Assembly (NCBI GenBank): GCA_001768235.1
Contig: MENK01000027.1
Span: 39,408-103,407 of the forward strand
Direction of reading: 5' to 3'
Length of the DNA: 64,000 nt
Source: Bacteroidetes bacterium GWB2_32_14
GTDB taxonomy: Bacteria > Bacteroidota > Bacteroidia > Bacteroidales > UBA12077
The position numbers were made by a program, and so were the translations under genes. The notes beneath the pieces are model-generated. The model searched no databases, was not told the DNA's origin, and saw nothing but the letters and a program-made list of their open reading frames with translations. Position 1 is the first letter of the stretch; every line of letters starts with the position of its first letter. This document shows positions 26,395-35,378 of this stretch, one piece after another.

Positions 26395-27429
26395 TTATTT
26401 ACCAACTTTTACCCTGCATCCGGTACTAAGCTTGCTTTTACCTGCAACAGCTATGGTTTTACCGGGTTTTAATCCGTCAACAGCTATAAATTTTTCGTTT
26501 GAAAATTTTCTGCTTACCTGAACCTTTTCTGCTATATTGTTATCAATAACAAAGACATACTCAAGCCCTGTTCCGGGTTGCCTGTAAATAGATTCGAAGG
26601 GAATAAAAACAGCATGCTGTTCGGGTAAAAAGATTTTTACCCTGGCAAACATTCCCGGTTTAATTAATAAATCGGTATTATTGATTTGTATTTCTACTTT
26701 AGCTGTTCGGGTTAATGTTGATAAAGTGGGTTCTACAGATTTTACTTTGCCCGTGAATATTTTTTCAGGATAAGCATCGAATACCACATTGGCCGATTGG
26801 TTTAAATAAATCTTTGAAATATCTTTTTCGTTTACATCAACTGTAACCTTAATTATATCGAGTTGCATTAGTTGTACAATTCCCGATGTCATTGAATATC
26901 CGGGTTTCAGGTTGGGTGAAAAAAAGTAGTTTTCGCCTTCCTGGACTATATAATCAACAATTGTTCCGGCAAATGGAGCTCGCACTTCGGCACTTTTTTT
27001 AAGCATTTGTGTTTTGGCAACAGAAGCATCGTATTGTGCTTTAACATGATCGAAATCCTGCTCGCTGATGCTTCCTTTGTCGCGTAAACGAGAAACCCGT
27101 TCAAAATCTTTTTCAAGCGTGTTTCGTTCTATTAATGCCTGGGTATATAATTCCGATGAAAGTTCGACAATTAAATCCCCTTTATTTACTTTTTGGCCTT
27201 CGATGAAGTAACATTTTTCTATTCTGCCGGGTAAAGATGTTCCCAGGTTAGCCTCCTTATTTGCAAAAGCTGTTCCGGTAAAAATCATGTCTGGGGCATA
27301 TTTTTTTTCTATACTAACAGTTGTAGTAATTGGGATAATCCTTTCGGCTTTTGTTTCGCCTGTTTTTTGTTTTTCACAACCTGCCGCGATAAGCAATAGT
27401 GATAATAAACAGATGCTATTTTTTCTCAT
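26395..27429 (-). CDS. RND efflux periplasmic adaptor (membrane fusion protein)
   Basis: A 344-residue adaptor anchored as a lipoprotein (lipobox LLIAAGC, Cys18). It has a lipoyl half-motif (GRIEKCYFIEGQKVNKGDLI, about 88-107), a short coiled-coil hairpin (about 108-150), the returning half (VRAPFAGTIVDYIVQEGE), a beta-barrel domain, and a membrane-proximal C-terminus (GLKPGKTIAVAGKSKL). It bridges the RND pump and the TolC-like channel in the periplasm. It lies between those two genes, 12 bp after tolC. Confidence 0.92.
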   Translation of the reverse strand: MRKNSICLLSLLLIAAGCEKQKTGETKAERIIPITTTVSIEKKYAPDMIFTGTAFANKEANLGTSLPGRIEKCYFIEGQKVNKGDLIVELSSELYTQALIERNTLEKDFERVSRLRDKGSISEQDFDHVKAQYDASVAKTQMLKKSAEVRAPFAGTIVDYIVQEGENYFFSPNLKPGYSMTSGIVQLMQLDIIKVTVDVNEKDISKIYLNQSANVVFDAYPEKIFTGKVKSVEPTLSTLTRTAKVEIQINNTDLLIKPGMFARVKIFLPEQHAVFIPFESIYRQPGTGLEYVFVIDNNIAEKVQVSRKFSNEKFIAVDGLKPGKTIAVAGKSKLSTGCRVKVGK

Positions 27430-27441
27430 ATATATAATTTT

Positions 27442-28908
27442 TTATTTATTCAATTGTCCGGTTACCTTTAATAATTCTGTTTCACAAAGTTTATTTTCTG
27501 TTTTTGCATCAATTAAATTGGAATATGCTTCCTGCCACATGGTTTGGGCTTCGAGCAAATCGGTTGCTTTAACAATTCCTTCATCAAAATTATCCCGGGT
27601 TAATTTTAAGTTTTCTTCTGTTTGCTGAAGTGCTGTTTTCGATAATTCAACTTTTTTAACCGATTCAGTGTATTTATAAATTGTTTGTTTTACCTGCAGG
27701 GTAATAAGTTCTTCTGTTTCAATGGATTTTAATTCTGCCGCATTTCTTTCGTGGCGCATGGCATCAACGGTATGTATTTTATCGCCCCAATGAAACAGGG
27801 GAATATTTACGAAAACCCCAATATTCCAATCGGCACCAAATTCTTCTTTAAATCCATTGTAAGGACTTGGATTCATGAACATGTAATTGGCTGTTAACCC
27901 GACGTTAGGCATGTATCTCGATTTCATCAGTTTCTCTCCCGATTTAGCCATTTCCAAAGTAGTATTCATTAAACTTATTTCAGGCCTGTCGCTTAATGCC
28001 ATTTGTGTGTAATCAACATCAACAGGAATTTGATAATTTGTTTCAAGGCTGTCGGAAAGCACTACAACAGAATCAACGGGTAACCCGATAACCTGGTTTA
28101 ATGCCATACGGGCCATTTGAAGTCCATTCGATGCTTTAAGCATTTTTAATTCCACTTCGCTGAGCTTAACTTTTGCTCTAAGCAAATCATTATTTGTTAT
28201 AATGCCCTCCTGGTAAAGATTATTTAAATCATCAATAAGCTGTTCAATTCTTTTTTTATACGATTGTGTAAGCACAACTTTTTCCTGAAGTGAAATTACT
28301 TTCCAGTAATATTCATCGGTTTCGTACAACACTTCGTGTTCGGCAATTTGTTTTTTTGCCTGCATCATATCTTCACCCTGATCGGCAAGATTATTTAACT
28401 GTTTAATTTTACCTCCTGTAAAAATGGGTTGAATCATTCCAATGTTTGCAGAATATATATTTTTAAAGCCAAATTTTACTTCATCGGCAGGTAAATAGGA
28501 ATAATTTTTAAAGATATAATCACCATTTTCGTCAAGCATAATATTTCCACTACCATCTAACTCGAATGTTTCTGCTAAAAGCGAAGGGTTATTTAAAAAA
28601 GCAAGTTCATTCAGTTTACCATTTTTAATTGCTTCTGAAGGAATTACAGGCAGAAAAATATTTTCACTTAATAAATTAAATTCTTTGTTTGTTCGCATAT
28701 ACCCGCCGTTAGCTGCAAAGTTTGGCAGGTATTGTGTCCGGGTAAATTTCTTCACGGATGTTGCGGCAAGTTTATGCTCTTCGGCCATTAAAATTTTCTT
28801 GTTTGTTTCAAGAGCCATCTGGCGGCACTCGTTAAGGGTTAACTTGTTTTGAGCCAGCAGGTTTAAAGAAAGTAATACTAAAATTATTCCACTTGATATT
28901 TTTAACAT
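27442..28908 (-). CDS. TolC-like outer-membrane efflux protein
   Basis: A 488-residue TolC family protein. The signal peptide (MLKISSGIILVLLSLNLLAQ) is followed by LTLNECRQMALETNK and two long coiled-coil repeats (about 180-260 and 380-460, e.g. LSEVELKMLKASNGLQMAR and TALQQTEENLKLTRDNFDEG). It forms the outer-membrane exit duct of the pump. The start at 28908 is chosen because in-frame codons upstream (to 29001) overlap the tetR gene and would place about 31 residues before the signal peptide. It begins 10 bp after the tetR stop. Confidence 0.9.
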   Translation of the reverse strand: MLKISSGIILVLLSLNLLAQNKLTLNECRQMALETNKKILMAEEHKLAATSVKKFTRTQYLPNFAANGGYMRTNKEFNLLSENIFLPVIPSEAIKNGKLNELAFLNNPSLLAETFELDGSGNIMLDENGDYIFKNYSYLPADEVKFGFKNIYSANIGMIQPIFTGGKIKQLNNLADQGEDMMQAKKQIAEHEVLYETDEYYWKVISLQEKVVLTQSYKKRIEQLIDDLNNLYQEGIITNNDLLRAKVKLSEVELKMLKASNGLQMARMALNQVIGLPVDSVVVLSDSLETNYQIPVDVDYTQMALSDRPEISLMNTTLEMAKSGEKLMKSRYMPNVGLTANYMFMNPSPYNGFKEEFGADWNIGVFVNIPLFHWGDKIHTVDAMRHERNAAELKSIETEELITLQVKQTIYKYTESVKKVELSKTALQQTEENLKLTRDNFDEGIVKATDLLEAQTMWQEAYSNLIDAKTENKLCETELLKVTGQLNK

Positions 28909-28918
28909 TTTACTTTTT

Positions 28919-29530
28919 TTATAATTGTTTAACAATACCATAAAATAAGATTTGTAACATATGATCGAGGTGTCTTTCAAGATCGTCAATCGAAATTTCA
29001 TTTTTAATTAACAATGCTGTTTCCAAGCCCTTTAATGCCGTAGCAATGGCAATTGACGATACTTTTGTTTCAGGCAGGTTAAATATTCCAAGATCAATCC
29101 CTTCCTGTAGAATTTTCTGAATAATCTGTTGTTCTTCTTTATCGTATTTCTCGCGAACTCTTTCTGTAAAAGCCAGGTTCGAGAGATAGTCATTCTTCAG
29201 GGCTTCGTAAAAATTTACCATCTCTTTCAGGAATTTCATGCGGATTAAAACATAGTTCCTGATTTTTTCTTTCGGGTTGTCGGTACTGTTTATAACTTTT
29301 TTTTCAAGTTCAATACTGAGCAAATCGGCATCGCGTTTAACAACCGCTTCGAAAATTTCTTCTTTACTTTTAAAATAATAATAGATAGAACTTTTACCCA
29401 TTCCTGAAGCTTTGGCAATATCATCCATGGTTGCTTTTTTAAAACCAAACTTGCTGAATACCTGCGATGCAATAGCAATAATCCTGTATTTAATTGTTTT
29501 TTGCTTTTGGTTAACGTGATCGTTTATCAT
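28919..29530 (-). CDS. TetR/AcrR-family regulator of the efflux operon
   Basis: A 203-residue TetR regulator. The helix-turn-helix is IIAIASQVFSKFGFKKATMD followed by DIAKASGMGKSSIYYYFKSK; the C-terminal part is helical. It is the first gene of the efflux operon (tolC follows after 10 bp), so repression would be autoregulatory. Its promoter has inverted copies of TCGACT on both sides (see 29534-29617), a convincing operator arrangement. The pump substrate is presumably the inducer. Confidence 0.9.
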   Translation of the reverse strand: MINDHVNQKQKTIKYRIIAIASQVFSKFGFKKATMDDIAKASGMGKSSIYYYFKSKEEIFEAVVKRDADLLSIELEKKVINSTDNPKEKIRNYVLIRMKFLKEMVNFYEALKNDYLSNLAFTERVREKYDKEEQQIIQKILQEGIDLGIFNLPETKVSSIAIATALKGLETALLIKNEISIDDLERHLDHMLQILFYGIVKQL

Positions 29531-29533
29531 TTT

Positions 29534-29617
29534 TCGACTATTTTAATTTTTCGTTCCAAAATTACGGCGGAGTTTTTTTAGTACAAAATTTTTCGACTGA
29601 ATTTTTCGAATAGTCGA
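29534..29617 (-). promoter_or_regulatory. Promoter and operator region of the TetR-regulated efflux operon
   Basis: On the minus strand, -33 TTTTG (29588-29584) and -7 TAATTTTG (29564-29557) are 19 bp apart, a near-perfect Bacteroidota promoter. Around it lie TCGACTATT (29534-29542), TCGACTGA (29593-29600) and AATAGTCGA (29609-29617). The last two form an inverted repeat just upstream of -33; the first lies between -7 and the ATG. This is the layout expected for TetR autorepression. Confidence 0.75.
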
Positions 29618-29636
29618 TAAATAATTTTAAAAACAA

Positions 29637-29669
29637 AATAATCCACAAGATTTTTTCATGTGGATTATT
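29637..29669 (-). terminator. Rho-independent terminator after RNase R gene
   Basis: Arms AATAATCCACA (29637-29647) and TGTGGATTATT (29659-29669) are perfect over 11 bp. On the minus strand they are followed by TTTGTTTTT. It lies 16 bp past the rnr stop. Confidence 0.85.
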
Positions 29670-29684
29670 CAAAATCAGGGAGCT

Positions 29685-31841
29685 TTAACTTAAAGCGAGT
29701 GTAAAATCGAGTTGTTTTTTCTCCAGATCGGCGCGAACAATTTTAATTCTGACCGGATCACCCAGTTGGAATGTCTTTTTGTTTTTACGGCCAATTATGG
29801 AATAATTGTCTTCGTCGAAAAAGTAATAATCATCATCGAGTTCGCGAATATGAACAAGCCCTTCGCATTTGCTTTCGTTTAGCTCAACATAAAAGCCCCA
29901 TTCGGTAACACCCGAAATAATACCATCGAAATCTTCTCCAACGTGGTCTTTCATGAATTCAACCTGTTTGTATTTTATTGAAGCTCTTTCGGCTTCGGCT
30001 GCACGTCGTTCCATTTCTGATGCATACACGCACATTTTTTCATACTTTTCTTTGTCTTTGCTTTTTGCGCCATTCATGTAATCTGTAAGAAGCTTGTGAA
30101 CCATCATATCGGGATAACGACGAATGGGAGAAGTAAAATGCGAGTAAAAATCGAACGATAATCCATAATGCCCGATATTTTTAGTTGAATACACTGCTTT
30201 AGCCATGGCTCTTACAGCAAGTGTTTCAATAACATTTTGTTCTTTCTTTCCCTGTACTTCGTCGAGCAGGTTGTTTATAGAAGTGGTAATATTTTTATGC
30301 CCGGTAGTATTTATAGAATACCCGAAACGTTGAATAAATTTCGAGAATATCTGCAATTTATCGGGGTTTGGTTTGTCGTGTACCCTGTAAACGAATGTTT
30401 TGGCATGTTCTCCTTTTTTAACATCACCAATAAATGCTGCAACATGTTTATTTGCAAGCAACATAAACTCTTCAATCAATTGATTCGACTCTTTGTTTAC
30501 TTTAAAGAAAACCCCCAGGGGCTTGCCTGTTTCATCAATATTGAATTTTACCTCAACACGTTCAAAAGAAATGGCTCCATCCTTGAATCGTCTTTTACGG
30601 ATTTTTTGTGCCAGTTCGTTCAAAATTAGAATTTCGTTTTTAAGCTCGCCTTCACCACCTTCAATTAATGCCTGCGCTTCTTCGTACGAAAATCGTTTAT
30701 CCGACTTTATAACCGTGCGCCCAATCCACTGATCCCAAATGTCGCCATTATTGTCCATTTCAAAAACGATGCTGTAACATAGTTTTTCTTCATTTGGACG
30801 CAAGCTGCAAACATTGTTAGATAATTTTTTGGGCAACATGGGTACAACCCTGTCAACAAGATAGACAGATGTTCCCCTGTTATAGGCTTCCTGGTCGAGT
30901 ACCGAATCTTTTTTAACATAATGTGTAACATCGGCAATATGAACGCCAATTTCCCAATTTCCATTGGGTAGTTTCTGTAAAGAAAGTGCATCGTCAAAAT
31001 CTTTAGCATCAACGGGGTCAATTGTAAATGTTGTTACATTCCTGAAGTCACGACGAGCTTTATAATCTGCATCGGTTATTTCTACAGGTATTCTTTCAGC
31101 TTCCTGTTCAACACTGGCTTCGAACTTATAAGGCAAATCAAATTCGGCAAGTATAGCATGCATTTCTGTTTCGTTTTCGCCAGGTTTACCAAGTACTTCG
31201 ACTACTTCGCCAAAAGGATTTCTATATTGTGCAGGCCATTCGGTAATTTTTGCCACTACTTTATCTCCGTTCTGGGCACCATTAATCTTTCCAAGTGGAA
31301 TAAACACGTCATAGGGCATTTGGCGGCTATTGGCAATAATGAATGCAAAAGTTTTAGATATATCGATAACTCCAACAATATTGATGTTCGCACGTTTGAT
31401 AATTTCAACTACTTCTCCTTCTGGTTGTTTTCCCCGTTTTTTGGCATACAGGTAAACTTTAACAATATCGCCATTTAAGGCGTGATTTAAGTTGGTTTGA
31501 TTAACAAAAACATCTTCGGTTGACTCTTCGGTTATAATAAACCCGGAACCTTTCATTGTTAATTCTACTTTTCCTGTAACATATCCGCCTTGTGATGCAA
31601 GCTTATATTTGCCTCTTGCAATTTCAATTACTGAACCTATATCGCGTAATTCAGTTAAAATATTGATTATAAGATTTTTTTGTGAATTATCTTTTATTTC
31701 GAGCTTGCTTGCAAGCTGCTTGTAATTAAATGTTTTACCTGGATGATTTGAGAATATTCCTGCAATTTTACCCATCATAATTTTTCGGGTTAACCCGTCG
31801 TTTCTCTTCTTGCTTCTGTTACTCTTTTTTTCTTTTTTCAT
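29685..31841 (-). CDS. rnr: Ribonuclease R
   Basis: A 718-residue RNase II/R-family 3'-5' exoribonuclease. Order: basic N-terminus with a winged-helix-like region, cold-shock-type OB domains (about 75-240), the RNB catalytic domain with the acidic motif TIDPVDAKDFDDALSL (about 272-287) and the block HYGLSFDFYSHFTSPIRRYPD, then a C-terminal S1 domain (FDGIISGVTEWGFYVELNES to DPVRIKIVRAD). It degrades structured RNA, including rRNA and mRNA decay products, in the cytoplasm. The length and presence of the N-terminal region fit RNase R rather than RNase II. Confidence 0.94.
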   Translation of the reverse strand: MKKEKKSNRSKKRNDGLTRKIMMGKIAGIFSNHPGKTFNYKQLASKLEIKDNSQKNLIINILTELRDIGSVIEIARGKYKLASQGGYVTGKVELTMKGSGFIITEESTEDVFVNQTNLNHALNGDIVKVYLYAKKRGKQPEGEVVEIIKRANINIVGVIDISKTFAFIIANSRQMPYDVFIPLGKINGAQNGDKVVAKITEWPAQYRNPFGEVVEVLGKPGENETEMHAILAEFDLPYKFEASVEQEAERIPVEITDADYKARRDFRNVTTFTIDPVDAKDFDDALSLQKLPNGNWEIGVHIADVTHYVKKDSVLDQEAYNRGTSVYLVDRVVPMLPKKLSNNVCSLRPNEEKLCYSIVFEMDNNGDIWDQWIGRTVIKSDKRFSYEEAQALIEGGEGELKNEILILNELAQKIRKRRFKDGAISFERVEVKFNIDETGKPLGVFFKVNKESNQLIEEFMLLANKHVAAFIGDVKKGEHAKTFVYRVHDKPNPDKLQIFSKFIQRFGYSINTTGHKNITTSINNLLDEVQGKKEQNVIETLAVRAMAKAVYSTKNIGHYGLSFDFYSHFTSPIRRYPDMMVHKLLTDYMNGAKSKDKEKYEKMCVYASEMERRAAEAERASIKYKQVEFMKDHVGEDFDGIISGVTEWGFYVELNESKCEGLVHIRELDDDYYFFDEDNYSIIGRKNKKTFQLGDPVRIKIVRADLEKKQLDFTLALS

Positions 31842-31896
31842 AATTTTAAATTTTTTAAACCCTGCAAGTTAGGTTCAGTTAGTTTTCTTACTATTG

Positions 31897-32910
31897 TCAA
31901 TGTTTTATTTCTTCATTAAATTTTTCTAAAGTGAACCGGATTGTTTCCTTAATTGGAATAAATTCTTTTTCTATGGTTGTTTTAATTTTCCGGTTTGAAT
32001 ATTTGCTTTTGTTTAAACTTGATTTGATAATGCTTTTTGTAATTTTCTGTTTCCTGAATGTGAAAAAACTTAATAATGAATCAGCAATCCATGCCAATGC
32101 AAGAAGGTTTTTTCCCGTATTGAATTTTGGCCTTTTCTTACCAGATTCATCTGATATCATAAAAAACAAATCCTTATACGAACAGTTTTCTGAATTAAGG
32201 ATAAATCGTTGTCCCTGAATATCGCTTTCGGTTAGTTTAATCATTGCATCTGCAACATCACGTACATCAACGAATCCGGTTATTCCTTCAGTATAAAAAA
32301 GCATTCCTTTTGCAGCTCTTGAAATAATTTCGCCACTTCCTGTATTCCAAAACCCGGGGCCAAGAATTACCGAAGGATTTACTATTACTGCATTTAAACC
32401 TTCTTCTATTCCTCTCCATACTTCCATTTCAGATTTAAATTTACTTATTGAATACAACGAGTGGTCGTTTGATGGTATCCACATATCGTCTTCGGTAATT
32501 GGTTCACCATTTTCAGAACTTCCTACTGCGGCAACAGAACTAACATAGCATAATTTCGCAATTTTATTTTCAACGCACAAAGTGACTACATTTTCAGTTC
32601 CCTGAATATTCGTTTGTATTAATTGCTTTTTACTGCCATTATTGAACGAAATAATTGCTGCACAATGATAAACAGTATGTATTCCTTCAAATGCTTTTTC
32701 CAGGGCCAGAATATCTAAAACATCTCCTGAATACCAGTCAACTTTTTCAATGAGTTGATCAGGAACCTGAGAATAGTAAGAAAAAACCTTTCGTACATTT
32801 TCAATTTTATTTTTATCGCGAATTATTGCACGAACCTTTTCTCCTTTTGAAACAAGTTGATATAAAAGATGAGAGCCAACAAGGCCGGTTGCTCCTGTAA
32901 CTAATATCAT
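31897..32910 (-). CDS. NAD-dependent epimerase/dehydratase (extended SDR)
   Basis: A 337-residue extended SDR. Dinucleotide-binding TGATGLVGSHL (about 5-15), the AAIISF block (about 88-93), a catalytic Ser in VSSVAAVG, and the active-site YSISK (Tyr and Lys about 152-156). The C-terminal 90 residues are basic and helical. This group includes dihydroflavonol-reductase-like and ceramide-reductase-like enzymes that act on hydrophobic carbonyls; the substrate here is unknown. Its ATG overlaps the UPF0306 stop (ATGA at 32907-32910), so the two are translationally coupled. Confidence 0.82.
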   Translation of the reverse strand: MILVTGATGLVGSHLLYQLVSKGEKVRAIIRDKNKIENVRKVFSYYSQVPDQLIEKVDWYSGDVLDILALEKAFEGIHTVYHCAAIISFNNGSKKQLIQTNIQGTENVVTLCVENKIAKLCYVSSVAAVGSSENGEPITEDDMWIPSNDHSLYSISKFKSEMEVWRGIEEGLNAVIVNPSVILGPGFWNTGSGEIISRAAKGMLFYTEGITGFVDVRDVADAMIKLTESDIQGQRFILNSENCSYKDLFFMISDESGKKRPKFNTGKNLLALAWIADSLLSFFTFRKQKITKSIIKSSLNKSKYSNRKIKTTIEKEFIPIKETIRFTLEKFNEEIKH

Positions 32911-33359
32911 TGGTTTTTGTTTTTTGATTTGTTCGACGCTTCAATTCCCCAGGTTAGTTTTTTTCCAAATCCCAGCCGATTATCGGTAAACTTCAAAAAA
33001 CTAAGCTCAACAACCCAGATAGTTGTTTTCATTAACATGGCAACTGGAAACCGGGTTAAATACTTCATTTTTACTTTCGATAATAATTCACCCCCGGGTT
33101 CAAAAACTTTACCCTGGAATTGAACACCCTGTATTTTGCCAATTACACTGGTTTCAAGAACAATAGATCCTGCAACAATATCCTGAGTTAAAAAATCGCT
33201 TACATGTTTTGTTTCGTGGTCAGAAGTAAAAACCAGCATGTTTTCATCTTCGCTATAAACATAGAAACAATTGGCACAATACGGAATATTCTGATTCGAT
33301 GAGGCAAGAGTTAAAACGTGATGTTTTTTTATAAATTCTATTATTCGTGTGTCAATCAT
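32907..33359 (-). CDS. UPF0306 (YhbP-like) FMN-binding split-barrel protein
   Basis: A 150-residue split-barrel protein close in pattern to E. coli YhbP: CANCFYVYSEDENM, FTSDHETKHVSDF, VAGSIVLETSVIGKIQGVQF, YLTRFPVAM and the C-terminal FTDNRLGFGKKLTW. The fold binds flavin or related cofactors (pyridoxamine-phosphate-oxidase-like); the reaction is unknown. Cytoplasmic. First gene of a two-gene unit with the epimerase. Confidence 0.85.
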   Translation of the reverse strand: MIDTRIIEFIKKHHVLTLASSNQNIPYCANCFYVYSEDENMLVFTSDHETKHVSDFLTQDIVAGSIVLETSVIGKIQGVQFQGKVFEPGGELLSKVKMKYLTRFPVAMLMKTTIWVVELSFLKFTDNRLGFGKKLTWGIEASNKSKNKNQ

Positions 33360-33388
33360 AATTACATAAAATAAACCAATTCCAATCT

Positions 33389-33407
33389 GTTTTGTTTAAC
33401 AAAACTA
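33389..33407 (-). promoter_or_regulatory. Promoter with overlapping 17-bp palindrome upstream of the UPF0306 gene
   Basis: GTTTTGTTTAACAAAAC (33389-33405) is a perfect 8-bp inverted repeat with one central base. It overlaps a minus-strand -7 box TAGTTTTG (33407-33400), about 40 bp before the ATG. A regulator binding here would block the promoter. Confidence 0.5.
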
Positions 33408-33446
33408 CGTTAAAATAATCACTATAGTAAAAGCTTAACAATAAAT

Positions 33447-33454
33447 TAACTTTG
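33447..33454 (+). promoter_or_regulatory. Predicted -7 element of the riboflavin synthase gene
   Basis: TAACTTTG matches TAnnTTTG; the ATG follows 55 bp later. No clear -33 TTTG is seen. The leader is too short for, and shows no sign of, an FMN riboswitch. Confidence 0.45.
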
Positions 33455-33508
33455 TATTCAATACAATTCTTCATAAATTCGCAAAATTAAATACTAAAAA
33501 AAATCACT

Positions 33509-34114
33509 ATGTTTTCAGGAATAGTAGAAGAAGCAGCCAAAGTAGTAAAACTCGAAAAAGATAAAGGCAACCTGCATATTACAATGAACAGCTCATTTGC
33601 CGATCAGTTAAAAATCGACCAGAGTGTTTGCCATAATGGCGTATGCTTAACTGTTGTTAAAGTTGATAAAGCAAAAAAAGAATTTACTGTTACAGCCATT
33701 CAGGAAACATTAGAAAAATCGAACCTGGGATTATTACAACTTGGGGACAAGGTAAATCTTGAGCGAAGTATGCGTATAGACAGCTTGCTCGACGGGCACA
33801 TGGTTCAGGGGCATGTTGATCAAACAGCTGTTTGCACCAGGATTAAAGAGTCCGATGGAAGCTGGTATTTTACTTTCGAATATACTCCGTCAAAAGAAGA
33901 TTATATGACCGTTGAAAAAGGCTCAATATCTGTTAACGGGGTAAGTTTAACCGTTGTAAATTCAAAAGAAAAATCATTCGAAGTGGCAATTATTCCTTTT
34001 ACTTACGATATTACAAATTTTCACCAGTTTAAAGTCGGAACGGTGGTAAATCTGGAATTCGATATTATTGGAAAATATGTTGCAAAAATTGTCAGGCAAC
34101 AATTGGGCAAGTAA
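33509..34114 (+). CDS. ribE: Riboflavin synthase, alpha subunit
   Basis: A 201-residue protein of two tandem lumazine-binding domains. Domain 1 starts MFSGIVEEAAKVV and has CHNGVCLTVV and MRIDSLLDGHMVQGHVD. Domain 2 (from about residue 97) has KGSISVNGVSLTVVNS and FEVAIIPFTYDITNF. It dismutates two 6,7-dimethyl-8-ribityllumazine molecules to riboflavin in the cytoplasm. The length is standard. No other riboflavin gene is in the window. A terminator separates it from the histidine kinase gene. Confidence 0.95.
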   Translation: MFSGIVEEAAKVVKLEKDKGNLHITMNSSFADQLKIDQSVCHNGVCLTVVKVDKAKKEFTVTAIQETLEKSNLGLLQLGDKVNLERSMRIDSLLDGHMVQGHVDQTAVCTRIKESDGSWYFTFEYTPSKEDYMTVEKGSISVNGVSLTVVNSKEKSFEVAIIPFTYDITNFHQFKVGTVVNLEFDIIGKYVAKIVRQQLGK

Positions 34115-34135
34115 CTAATTTGAAAAACAGTTGTA

Positions 34136-34166
34136 AAAGCCTCATTAAAAAATGGGGCTTTTATTC
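34136..34166 (+). terminator. Rho-independent terminator after ribE
   Basis: Stem AAAAGCCTCAT / ATGGGGCTTTT (11 positions, one G-T pair) around TAAAAA; the final TTTT serves as the T-run. Confidence 0.75.
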
Positions 34167-34184
34167 ATTAAAAACGATTAAACA

Positions 34185-35231
34185 ATGAGAACCTATTCCC
34201 CCAGGCAAATGGCAATAATTATCGCGGTTATTTCTTCGTTAATTGCCGGAATTGCTCTTGTTGTTTTTTATTACTCAATAGCCACGAGTTTTATTTTGCC
34301 TTTGATTTTCTCATTAATGCTTATTTTTATAGTCATTTATATTCTTGTTAGCTACTTACTTACAAGCTTTATCTTTGAAAAAATAAACCCGATTTATAAA
34401 ACCATACATAATTTAAATATTCCCGAAAATGATTTAAAAAAAGGCCTTGAAGAAAAAGATATTATAAATGAAGTAAACAAAGAAGTTGAAACCTGGGCAA
34501 ACAACAAAACATCAGAAATTGCTCAACTAAAAGAACTTGCAAAATACAGGAAAGAATTCTTAGGGAATGTATCGCACGAATTAAAAACTCCTATATTTAA
34601 TATTCAGGGATATGTTTTAACCTTACTGGACGGCGGATTGGAAGATTCTTCAATCAACAGAACATATCTTGAGAAAACGGAGAAAAGTATTAACCGGATG
34701 ATTTCGATTGTTCAGGATTTGGAAGATATTTCAAAATTAGAATCAGGCGAATTGAAATTAAATTATTCAAATTTTGATATTATCGAACTTGTGAAGGAAG
34801 TTTTCGATGACCAGGAATTAAGGGCAAAAGAAAAAGATATTCAGTTAAAGTTTAATTTAAATTACGATAAAGCTGTTCCTATATATGCTGACAGAGAGCA
34901 AGTTGACAGGGTGCTTACAAATTTAATTGTAAACTCGATAAACTATGGAATAGAAAAAGGAACAACAGTTGTTTCATTTATGGATATGGGCGAAAATATT
35001 TTATGCGAAGTTACAGATAACGGGGTAGGTATTCCTGAAAAAGAACTGCCACGTGTTTTCGAGCGCTTTTACAGGGTTGATAAAAGCCGTTCGCGCAATG
35101 CCGGTGGAACAGGCTTAGGATTAGCTATTGTAAAACACATTATTGAAGCTCATAACCAGACAATTCATGTAAGAAGTTCTGTAAATAAAGGAACATCTTT
35201 TGTTTTTACACTTAAAAAAGAGATTAAATAA
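34185..35231 (+). CDS. Sensor histidine kinase (PhoR/ResE-like)
   Basis: A 348-residue membrane kinase with two N-terminal helices (about residues 9-31 and 38-60) and almost no periplasmic loop, then a short linker. The HisKA domain has the phospho-accepting His in FLGNVSHELKTPIFNIQGY (about 130-145). The HATPase domain has the N box LTNLIVNSINYG, the G1 box EVTDNGVGIPEKELP, the F box FERFYRVDKSR and the G2 box GGTGLGLAIVKHI. No response regulator gene is adjacent, so its partner lies elsewhere. The tiny extracytoplasmic loop suggests sensing within the membrane or cytoplasm. Confidence 0.9.
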   Translation: MRTYSPRQMAIIIAVISSLIAGIALVVFYYSIATSFILPLIFSLMLIFIVIYILVSYLLTSFIFEKINPIYKTIHNLNIPENDLKKGLEEKDIINEVNKEVETWANNKTSEIAQLKELAKYRKEFLGNVSHELKTPIFNIQGYVLTLLDGGLEDSSINRTYLEKTEKSINRMISIVQDLEDISKLESGELKLNYSNFDIIELVKEVFDDQELRAKEKDIQLKFNLNYDKAVPIYADREQVDRVLTNLIVNSINYGIEKGTTVVSFMDMGENILCEVTDNGVGIPEKELPRVFERFYRVDKSRSRNAGGTGLGLAIVKHIIEAHNQTIHVRSSVNKGTSFVFTLKKEIK

Positions 35232-35303
35232 TCCATTTAATTTGAATCAAAGCAATAATTTTTTAAAAAATAATCCATTTTCAAAATTGCTATTCTTTTT
35301 CTG

Positions 35304-35334
35304 TTGTTTTTTTTTATTCATAAATCTATCTTTG
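35304..35334 (+). promoter_or_regulatory. Promoter of the isoleucyl-tRNA synthetase gene
   Basis: A -33 TTG (35304-35306) and -7 TATCTTTG (35327-35334) are 20 bp apart, a good match to the Bacteroidota vegetative promoter, 45 bp before the ATG. Confidence 0.65.
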
Positions 35335-35378
35335 TACGTTTTAAAATATTGTAGTTCAATAAAAATAAGTTTTTAATA

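Noticed and set aside
33360..33508. Possible FMN riboswitch upstream of riboflavin synthase
   Set aside because: No RFN-type conserved words or multi-helix fold is visible, and the gap from the predicted promoter to the ATG is only about 50 bp.
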